Positions 57,760 through 64,000 of a stretch of 64,000 nucleotides of DNA are shown in pieces. The stretch is from Corallococcus coralloides DSM 2259 (lineage in GTDB: Bacteria > Myxococcota > Myxococcia > Myxococcales > Myxococcaceae). The stretch spans positions 5,022,001-5,086,000 of the forward strand of contig NC_017030.1 in assembly GCF_000255295.1 (NCBI RefSeq), given 5' to 3'. Made by a program: the position numbers and the translations under genes. Positions within the stretch are counted from its first letter, which is position 1. Each line of letters begins with the position of its first letter. A model generated the notes under the pieces. That model saw only the letters and a list, made by a program, of their open reading frames with translations. It was not told where the DNA came from and made no database searches.

Positions 57760-58495
57760 CCGTCGCGCCCTCCATGAACGGCGCTGTCAGCGTCCGCAGC
57801 TCCGGGGCAGGGGACTCCAGGAAGCCCTCCGGGCTCCCCAGGTACGCGTTGCGTCCCTTCGCCACCACCAGCACCCGGTCCGCGATGCCTCTCAACTGCC
57901 GGTAGTCGTGCGACACCACCAGCGCTCCCAGGCCCTGCTCCTTCAACGACGCCAACACCGCCTCCACCTGCATCGCCGCCCTCCGGTCCAACCCCGTCGT
58001 TGGCTCGTCCAACAGCAGGTAGCGCGGCTTGAGCACCAGGGCCCTCGCGATGGCCGCGCGCTTCTTCGCCCCGGGCCCCAGCTCCGGCGGCAGCCGGTCC
58101 GCCCATTCCTTCAGGCCCACCTTCTCCAGCGCCGTCTCCACCGCTTCTTCCGGGGCGTTTGGATCCGCGAGGCGCACGTTCTCCCGCAGCGTCCTCCAGT
58201 CCAGCAGCGCGGGTCCCTGCACCAGATACGGCGCCCGGCGGCGGAGCGTCACCAGCGTCCTTTCCGGCTGCGTGTCCACCCGCTCCCCGAACAGCGTCAC
58301 CTTGCCGGCCTGGGGCTTCAGCAGGCCCACCGCCAGACGGCACAGCACGCTCTTGCCGGAGCCGCTCGCTCCCGCGATGAACGTCAGTTCCCGCGTGGAG
58401 ACCTGCGCGCTCAGGCCGTCCAGGACGCGGCGGCCCTGCTCGAAGGCGATCGCCACGTCCTCGAAGAGCAGCGTGTCCGGACCGGTGTCATTCAC
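57752..58495 (-). CDS. mlaF: ABC ATPase (MlaF-like), second copy
   Basis: 247 residues. Walker A ASGSGKSVLCRLAVGLLKPQ, Q-loop/ABC signature region with LPPELGPGAKKRAAIARALV (signature GPGAKKR; diverged from LSGGQ), Walker B RYLLLDEPTTGLD and a switch His in VVSHDYRQLRGIADRVL. Powers the MlaE-type permease. Overlaps the permease and MlaD genes. Confidence 0.88.
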   Translation of the reverse strand: MNDTGPDTLLFEDVAIAFEQGRRVLDGLSAQVSTRELTFIAGASGSGKSVLCRLAVGLLKPQAGKVTLFGERVDTQPERTLVTLRRRAPYLVQGPALLDWRTLRENVRLADPNAPEEAVETALEKVGLKEWADRLPPELGPGAKKRAAIARALVLKPRYLLLDEPTTGLDRRAAMQVEAVLASLKEQGLGALVVSHDYRQLRGIADRVLVVAKGRNAYLGSPEGFLESPAPELRTLTAPFMEGATDG

Positions 58496-59238
58496 AGGCG
58501 CACGAACTGGAACGCAAGCGACACCGTCAGGTCAATCAACAGACATCCCAGACTGGCCGCCACGACGCCTTCCGTCGTGGCCTCGCCCACCGCCTCCGCG
58601 CCGCCCCGGGCGTTCAATCCCGCCACCGCCGCCGCGAGCGGGATGTACAGACCGCAGGCCACGACCTTCAGCCCTCCGACCAGCACGTCCCACCCATCCA
58701 CGTACCTCGCGTCCATGAACGCCCGGCCGTCGATGTTCAACGCCACGCTCGCCACCAGCACCGCTGACGCCGTCGCCGCCACCGTCCCCAGCACGCTCAG
58801 GAGCGGCACTCCGACCAACCCCGCCACCACCCGGGGCGCCACGAGGTCCGCGTAGGGATCCCCCGCGGACATCTCCAGCGCCTCCACCTGTTCGTTCACG
58901 CTCATCGTGGCCAGCTCCGCGGAGTGGCTCGCGCCCGCTCTCGACGCCGTCAGCAGCGCCGACACCGCGGGGCCCAGCTCGCGCACCAGCATCTCGAAGT
59001 AGGCCGGGCCCAGCACCGCCACGTTGCCAATCAGCTTCTTCGCCTGCGCGTTGGCGATCATCACCAGCACCGCGCCGAAGAAGGCCATGCCGGACATCAC
59101 CAGCCACACGCTGCGCCCGCCCAGCTCGTGCACCTGCGCCAGGGTCTCACGCCACGGGATTCCCTCCCGCGCGCCCGCCCGCACCGTGCGCGCCAGCATC
59201 ACCCCTGGCGCCCCGAAGAAGGTCAGCACGCGCTTCAT
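58492..59238 (-). CDS. mlaE: MlaE-family permease, second copy
   Basis: 248 residues from the ATGA overlap start at 59238. The MlaE signature LVRELGPAVSALLTASRAGA is followed by ELATMSVNEQVEALEMSAGD and DLVAPRVVAGLVGVPLLSVL. Six TM helices. Transports phospholipids with the ATPase encoded just downstream. One of two adjacent permease genes. Confidence 0.88.
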   Translation of the reverse strand: MKRVLTFFGAPGVMLARTVRAGAREGIPWRETLAQVHELGGRSVWLVMSGMAFFGAVLVMIANAQAKKLIGNVAVLGPAYFEMLVRELGPAVSALLTASRAGASHSAELATMSVNEQVEALEMSAGDPYADLVAPRVVAGLVGVPLLSVLGTVAATASAVLVASVALNIDGRAFMDARYVDGWDVLVGGLKVVACGLYIPLAAAVAGLNARGGAEAVGEATTEGVVAASLGCLLIDLTVSLAFQFVRL

Positions 59239-60014
59239 GCCAGCCACCTGGACAGCAGCGTCGTCAGCAGGAAGTCCAAGAGGAAGATGGCCGCGCAGCC
59301 CAGCACCACCGCGCTCGCCGCGGCCTCTCCCACGGCGCGGGCGCCTCCCTTGGCCCGGAGCCCCACCGCCGTGGACACCAGCGAGATGGCCAGCCCGAAC
59401 GCTCCCGTCTTCACCACGCCCCCCAGGATGTCGGAGGGGCTCAGCATCTGCGCGAACGTCCCGAAGAACACCCGCACCGGCAGGTCCAACGTGAGCCTCG
59501 CCGCCACCGCCTCGCAGAGGATGGACACCAGGAACGTGAACGTGCTCAGCGCCAGCATGCTCAGCTCCATCGCCACCACGCGGGGCGCCACCAGCAGCGC
59601 GAATGGATCCAGGCCAATGCCTCGCAGGCCTTCAATCTGTCCGCCCACCTTCAGCGTGGCCAGCTCCGCCGCGTTCCTCGCGCCGATCCGCGCGGACATG
59701 ATCAGCCCCAAGAGCAGCGGGCCGAACTCCCACAGCACGCCGTAGCCCGCGGCCCATCCCAGGAAGGCCCTCGCCCCGAAGCGCTGGATGTAGAGCGCCG
59801 CCTGCACCACCACGATGACGCCCGCCAGCGCCGCCGTCGCCAACGCCAGGGGCAGTGAGCCGTAGCCGAACTGCACCAGCCCTCGCGCCAGCTCGCGCCG
59901 CTCCAGCCTGCGCAGGCCCCAGGCCGTGCGGCCCGCGACCAGGGCCAGCGCTCCCACGCCGCCCACCGCCCGCATCGCCGAGCGTCCCAGCCACGCCAGG
60001 GCGGTGGTGCTCAC
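59235..60014 (-). CDS. mlaE: MlaE-family permease, first copy
   Basis: 259 residues from the GTG at 60014. Signature GPLLLGLIMSARIGARNAAE, LATLKVGGQIEGLRGIGLDP, FALLVAPRVVAMELSMLALS. It differs from the downstream copy, so the two may form a heterodimer. ATGA overlap with the next gene. Confidence 0.88.
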   Translation of the reverse strand: MSTTALAWLGRSAMRAVGGVGALALVAGRTAWGLRRLERRELARGLVQFGYGSLPLALATAALAGVIVVVQAALYIQRFGARAFLGWAAGYGVLWEFGPLLLGLIMSARIGARNAAELATLKVGGQIEGLRGIGLDPFALLVAPRVVAMELSMLALSTFTFLVSILCEAVAARLTLDLPVRVFFGTFAQMLSPSDILGGVVKTGAFGLAISLVSTAVGLRAKGGARAVGEAAASAVVLGCAAIFLLDFLLTTLLSRWLA

Positions 60015-60033
60015 GGGTGCTGGGACCGCGGAG

Positions 60034-60732
60034 TCATGCGAGGGCCTCGTCCGGCGCGCTTTCGAGCTGCGGCGCCGGGGCCCCATCGTGCACCAGTCTG
60101 CCGCTTCGCAGGTACAACCAGCGGGGCAGGGGAAGATCCACCGGCGCTTCCGGCGCCGCTACCAGCAGCGTTCCCTGGCCCGCGACCTCCAGGAGCACCC
60201 GCGCCACCTGACGCGCCGTGCCGGGATCCAGGCCCGCGAACGGATCATCCGCCAGCAGCACCGCCGGCCTCGCCGCGATGGCCCTCGCGAGCCCCGCGCG
60301 CTTCTTCATGCCGCCGGACAGCCGCTCCGGCAGCGTGTCCGCCGCGTCCGCCAGCCCCACCGAGTGCAGCACCGCGTCCGTCCGCTCGCGGGCCTCGTCT
60401 TGCGGCACCCGGCGGCGGAGCAGCGGCTGCATCACGTTCTGCCGCACCGTCAGCGAGTCGAAGAGCGCGTCCGTCTGGAACACGAAGCCGAACGACGCCT
60501 GCTGCGCGCGCCGCTCCGGCCCCGAGAGCCCGGCGACGTCCTGACCGTCCCAGGTCACCCGTCCGGAGGAGGGGCGCAGGAGGCCCGCGAAGGCCTTCAG
60601 GAGCGTCGTCTTGCCCGAGCCCGAACGCCCCAGCACCAGCGCCTGCGTGCCGGGCGGGACGTGGCAGTCCGTGGGCTCCAGCACGGTCCGGGTGCCGTAA
60701 CGGAGGGTCAGGGCTTCGGCGCGCAGGTCCAT
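60034..60732 (-). CDS. mlaF: ABC ATPase (MlaF-like), first copy
   Basis: 232 residues. Walker A LVLGRSGSGKTTLLKAFAGL, ABC signature LPERLSGGMKKRAGLARAIA, Walker B AVLLADDPFAGLDPGT (here ADDP rather than the usual DEP, so the catalytic Glu is replaced by Asp), Q-loop FGFVFQTDALFDSLTVRQNV. No clear switch His follows the D-loop (LLVAAPEAPVDLPLPRWLYL), so this copy may be regulatory rather than catalytic. First gene of the Mla operon in this window. Confidence 0.85.
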   Translation of the reverse strand: MDLRAEALTLRYGTRTVLEPTDCHVPPGTQALVLGRSGSGKTTLLKAFAGLLRPSSGRVTWDGQDVAGLSGPERRAQQASFGFVFQTDALFDSLTVRQNVMQPLLRRRVPQDEARERTDAVLHSVGLADAADTLPERLSGGMKKRAGLARAIAARPAVLLADDPFAGLDPGTARQVARVLLEVAGQGTLLVAAPEAPVDLPLPRWLYLRSGRLVHDGAPAPQLESAPDEALA

Positions 60733-60756
60733 GGTGGGGCGGGGGATGGCTCCTCT

Positions 60757-62607
60757 TCAGGGCCGCCAGTAGATGACGGTTCCATGGTCGCCCACGACTC
60801 CGATGTTCGTGGGGGATGTCGAATCCAGGGACCGGAGCGCGTTCGTGCCAGGGTGGGCGGAGAGCCAGGTGCTTCCATCGAAGAAGAAGACGCCTCCCTG
60901 CCCGGCGGCCATGTAGGCCTTGCCCTGCGCCAGGCCCTGAACGTCCAGGGCGTTGAGTCGGGTTCCCAGGAAGCTGGCCTGGGGCAAGGGGCTCCACGCC
61001 CCGCGATATCTCTGGAGCACCAGCCCGTCATCTCCCGCCACGAATGCAAGGCGGCTGTTCACAACGTCCACTCCGCGCAGAGAGCCCACGATGGGAGGGT
61101 TGAAAGAGTCCTCCTGCCAGGCGCTTCCATCTGAGTTGGAGCGGAAGACCCGGATCGTCGACTGGCTTCCAACGGTGACAAAGCCCACGGCCATGAGCGT
61201 GTCAGGTGTCTCCAGGCCATCAATGGCTCGCAGGTTGGCTGGGACCTGGGTCACGACCGTGGGCGCATCCGGCCTGCGCCAACGCACGATGTTTCCATTG
61301 CTCGCCACGGCGTAGAGGACGGGCTCGCTGCCTGCGGGCTGTTCCAGCCCGACAATCCCATTGAGCATGCTGGTGTTTCCGGCCGCGACCACGGGCACGC
61401 AATCGGTGCCGGTCGGGTCTGCTGGCGTGCGGGTGGTGAGCTCTCCATTCGCGCCCGCCAGGAATACCCGCCCGGTGCTGCTGGTCCACGCCGCCTTCCA
61501 ATCCCCACCACACTTGAAGGACGTCAGGGTGGTGGAGGTGGCGTAGGCGAGCTTGTTCTTGCTCGCGAACCAGGCCCCCTGGGTCCCATGCAGGGTGATG
61601 GCGTTCCAGGGGACATCCCCATCGACCTGCTGGTTCTCACGCCAGGTGAGCGTGGCGCAGGTGGCGCCCTCGTCCACGCCGCCCGCGCAGTTGTTGTCCA
61701 GCCGGTCGCAGACCTCCGGAAGCCCGTTCGCCACATGGACGGTGCTTTCGTCACAGTCGGTGGACACCGCGCTCGTGCCCGCGGGAACCGGTCCGCACGT
61801 CCGGCCCGCCTCCGCGCCCGCCTTTCCGTCGCCGTCCTCGTCCACGTACCAGGCCGTGGGCGTGACGGTGCTGTTGCAGACGACGCCTCCATTGCCGCAG
61901 ACGTTCGCGCCGGGGCACTGGGAGTCGTTGAAGCAGTCGCCGCCCACGTCGAACGACTCGTCCTTCACGTCATCGCAGTTGTCGTCCCGGCCATCACACC
62001 GGAACTCCGCCTGATCCGGATGGACACTCGGGTCGCGGTCGTCGCAGTCCCCGGTCCGGGACGCGGTCAGCGCGGGGCCCTCGCAGGCCGTCACCCGTGG
62101 GGGCAACAGGCGGTTGCCGTAGTTGTCGCCGTCCAGGTCCTCGTACCAGGGCGTGGGGCCCTTGCGGTCTGGATCGCGGTCGTCGCAGTCCGTGCCCTGG
62201 TCCTCTTTGCGCACGAAGCCGTCGCCGTCCGCGTCCAGGGCGCCCAGCAACAGGTCCACCGGCGTGATGCCGTCCTTCGCGAGGCTCGCGGTGGCCTCCG
62301 CGGTCGCCACCTGTGCGCCTTCGCAGGACTGCTCGTGAGCCCGGGCCAGGAGCTTCACGTCGTTGCTCCAGCCTGCCTGCCGGAACACCGCCACGGACAG
62401 CGTGCCCGGAGGCGCACCGGCGGACACATTCACGTTCGTCGTGACCTGCCGGGAAACCTCTTCCTGATCCGTGACCGTCAGCGTCACGCACCCCGGCCGA
62501 AATCCTTCGTAATGAAGCTGGACCTTCAGAGCGGCGGACTTGAGCTCATCGCCCTTGGGGCACCCCGCGAGGACGCTCGCGAGCACAGCGACCAGGAATA
62601 AACGCAT
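60757..62607 (-). CDS. Lipoprotein with MopE-like metal-binding motifs
   Basis: 616 residues, lipobox LASVLAGC in the signal. Residues ~100-330 carry repeated metal-binding-type motifs (ALDADGDGFVRKEDQGTDCD, DRDPDRKGPTPWYEDLDGDN; DCDDRDPSVHPDQAEFRCDG, RDDNCDDVKDESF; EVCDRLDNNCAGGVDEGATC) like 'putative metal-binding motif' proteins of Myxococcales. The C-terminal ~270 residues look like a beta-propeller of tandem strands (AVASNGNIVRWRRPDAPTVV). Same strand as the Mla operon, 24 bp upstream of its first ATPase, so it could be co-transcribed with it. Confidence 0.75.
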   Translation of the reverse strand: MRLFLVAVLASVLAGCPKGDELKSAALKVQLHYEGFRPGCVTLTVTDQEEVSRQVTTNVNVSAGAPPGTLSVAVFRQAGWSNDVKLLARAHEQSCEGAQVATAEATASLAKDGITPVDLLLGALDADGDGFVRKEDQGTDCDDRDPDRKGPTPWYEDLDGDNYGNRLLPPRVTACEGPALTASRTGDCDDRDPSVHPDQAEFRCDGRDDNCDDVKDESFDVGGDCFNDSQCPGANVCGNGGVVCNSTVTPTAWYVDEDGDGKAGAEAGRTCGPVPAGTSAVSTDCDESTVHVANGLPEVCDRLDNNCAGGVDEGATCATLTWRENQQVDGDVPWNAITLHGTQGAWFASKNKLAYATSTTLTSFKCGGDWKAAWTSSTGRVFLAGANGELTTRTPADPTGTDCVPVVAAGNTSMLNGIVGLEQPAGSEPVLYAVASNGNIVRWRRPDAPTVVTQVPANLRAIDGLETPDTLMAVGFVTVGSQSTIRVFRSNSDGSAWQEDSFNPPIVGSLRGVDVVNSRLAFVAGDDGLVLQRYRGAWSPLPQASFLGTRLNALDVQGLAQGKAYMAAGQGGVFFFDGSTWLSAHPGTNALRSLDSTSPTNIGVVGDHGTVIYWRP

Positions 62608-62815
62608 GGGACACGCATTCTGGGGCGCGCCCACACCCGGAGTAGGGCGATGTCGCCACCCGTCGGCAATTCAACCCGAGAGTCTTCTTCCCCGACCCAT
62701 AGTCCGCTGTGCGAGGCATCGTCCAGACACGCTCCGCTCATCACCCCCGGGATGACGGCTTCCGTGTATAGGGGCCGCTGACCTTTCAACATTGGCCCGT
62801 TCCACCGCACGCCTT

Positions 62816-64000
62816 ATGCCTACCGTCCGCCGTGCCCTCTTCGCCGCGCCCCTGGGTGCCTGCCTCTGCGCGCTGGCCCCGGACGCCTCCGCCCAGACGC
62901 CGCCGCCCACCTCCGGGGCGCCCGCCGCCACCGAGGCTCCCGCCAGCGCCTTCCCCAAGCCGCCGAAGCCGGACGCCGGTGCCGCGCCACTGACCCTGGA
63001 GCGCGCCGTGGAGCTCGCCTCGCAGAAGAACGAGGCCGTGCTCGCCGCGGGGCAGTCCGCCGAGGCCGCCCAGGCCCGCGTCGCCCGCGCCCGCGCCTTC
63101 TTCCTGCCCACCATCACGGCCGCTGGCACCTACACGCGGCGCCTACGTGAGTCCACGCGCGAGGTCGGCGGACAGACCGTCGTGCTCCAGAAGTTCAACG
63201 CGCTGGGCGCGGTCTTCTCCGGCCGGATGGCCCTCTTCGACGCGCGCGGCTTCCCGCTCTACAAGGCCGCGAAGCTGGAGAGCGAGGCCTCCAAGCTGGA
63301 CGCCGTGGAGACGCGCCGCCAGGTGTCCTTCAGCGCCGCCAACGCCTTCCTCGTCACCCTGGCCAACCAGCAGGTGTACCAGGCCGCCGAGCAGCGCCTG
63401 GCCTACGCGAAGCAGAGCCTGGCGGACGCGCAGGCCCGCGCCAGCTCCGGGCTCGCCAGCACCAACGACGTCACGCGCGCGGAGCTGGAGCTGGCCACCG
63501 CCGAGTCCAACCTCGCCGCCGCCCTGGGCAGCGCGGAGACGAGCCGCCTGGAGCTGGGCTACCTGCTCGTGGAGCCCGTGGAAGGGGAGCTCGCGCCGCC
63601 GGAGCCGCTGCTCGCGGACGCCAGCCAGCCCACGCCGCCCCTGGAGCTGCTCACGCAGGGGGCCACGGACCGGCGGCCGGACATCCTCTCCGCGCGCCTG
63701 CGCGTGCGCTCGCTGCGGGAGAGCGCGAAGGAGCCCCTGGCGCGCCTGCTGCCGTCGCTGGGCGCGAGCGCGCAGTACCGCCTCACCAACGAGGCAGGCC
63801 TCAACGGCAACGTCGGTGATGGCTTCCTCGCCCTGGACCTCACCTGGACGCTCTTCGACGGCGGCACCCGCTACGCCGAGCGCGACGAGCGCGTGGCCAC
63901 CGCCAACGTCGCGGAGCTGAACACCCAGGCCGCGACGCGCCGCGTGCCGGTGGACATCGAGCAGGCGAGGGTGAACCTGGAGACGGCGCGGGCCGCGCTC
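62816..64000 (+). CDS. TolC-family outer membrane protein (C-terminus beyond window)
   Basis: 395 codons from ATG 62816 to the edge. Signal peptide (MPTVRRALFAAPLGACLCAL, cut near ASAQ), then the TolC repeat pattern: LTLERAVELASQKNEAVLAA, GQSAEAAQARVARARAFFLP, LLPSLGASAQYRLTNEAGLN and FLALDLTWTLFDGGTRYAE. It forms the outer-membrane channel of an RND or ABC efflux system; an adaptor and pump would be expected further right. Divergent from the MopE-like lipoprotein, with a 208-bp promoter region. Confidence 0.88.
   Translation, partial: MPTVRRALFAAPLGACLCALAPDASAQTPPPTSGAPAATEAPASAFPKPPKPDAGAAPLTLERAVELASQKNEAVLAAGQSAEAAQARVARARAFFLPTITAAGTYTRRLRESTREVGGQTVVLQKFNALGAVFSGRMALFDARGFPLYKAAKLESEASKLDAVETRRQVSFSAANAFLVTLANQQVYQAAEQRLAYAKQSLADAQARASSGLASTNDVTRAELELATAESNLAAALGSAETSRLELGYLLVEPVEGELAPPEPLLADASQPTPPLELLTQGATDRRPDILSARLRVRSLRESAKEPLARLLPSLGASAQYRLTNEAGLNGNVGDGFLALDLTWTLFDGGTRYAERDERVATANVAELNTQAATRRVPVDIEQARVNLETARAAL

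Overview
The window is very GC-rich, uses G/C-ending codons, and looks myxobacterial, probably Myxococcaceae (a Corallococcus- or Myxococcus-like genome). Supporting signs are a MopE-like 'metal-binding' lipoprotein, a SitA-like lipoprotein relic, a LanM lanthipeptide locus and a two-permease Mla-type transporter. The genus is an inference from gene content, not a measurement.

Positions 1 to about 28,800 are the right-hand part of a siphovirus-type prophage. Reading leftward on the minus strand are the packaging, head and tail genes: small terminase (12,542), large terminase, portal, prohead protease/scaffold, HK97-type capsid, head-tail connectors, tail tube, a tail-chaperone pair with a textbook -1 frameshift site, and a tape measure protein cut by the left window edge. 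Positions 13.6-18.0 kb hold an odd Leu-type tRNA with a CGC anticodon, a decayed membrane-protein pair and a plus-strand lysis module (NlpC/P60 endolysin and holin-like proteins). Positions 19.7-21.7 kb encode a RusA resolvase and a sigma-70-like factor. Positions 21.7-28.8 kb form a tightly overlapping minus-strand early operon: Cys-rich small proteins, a DUF6884-DGQHR fusion, an ASCH-like protein and a DnaA-N-like initiator with a nested iteron array that looks like the replication origin. AT-richer morons interrupt this backbone at 9.0-10.5, 14.7-15.4 and 18.0-19.5 kb, the last with two PIN-domain proteins. A 12-bp element, GCCGCCCCTTCT, recurs 11 times immediately upstream of phage genes and always in their orientation. 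It is a strong candidate for a phage-specific promoter read by the phage sigma factor.

The prophage ends at about 28,795, where it has removed the start codon of a chromosomal ParA-like ATPase gene. No integrase lies in the window.

The rest is chromosome: a RibD/DHFR-like reductase, a lipoprotein hydrolase, glutaminase, a broken SitA/SMI1 pair, a hydrolase/MerR/MFS group, and a caspase-like (C25/CHAT) protease in an operon with a metallophosphoesterase. Divergent from that operon is a class II lanthipeptide operon (precursor, attenuator, LanM). Then come a DEAD-box helicase, Spo0M-like protein, Gfo/Idh oxidoreductase, thioesterase, a deletion scar fusing a reductase and a LysR gene tail to tail, and DUF2267. 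A 1633-residue protein of unknown function follows, preceded by twin palindromic operators. The window closes with an Mla-like lipid transport operon (ATPase, two permeases, ATPase, MlaD), the MopE-like lipoprotein and a TolC-family protein cut by the right edge.
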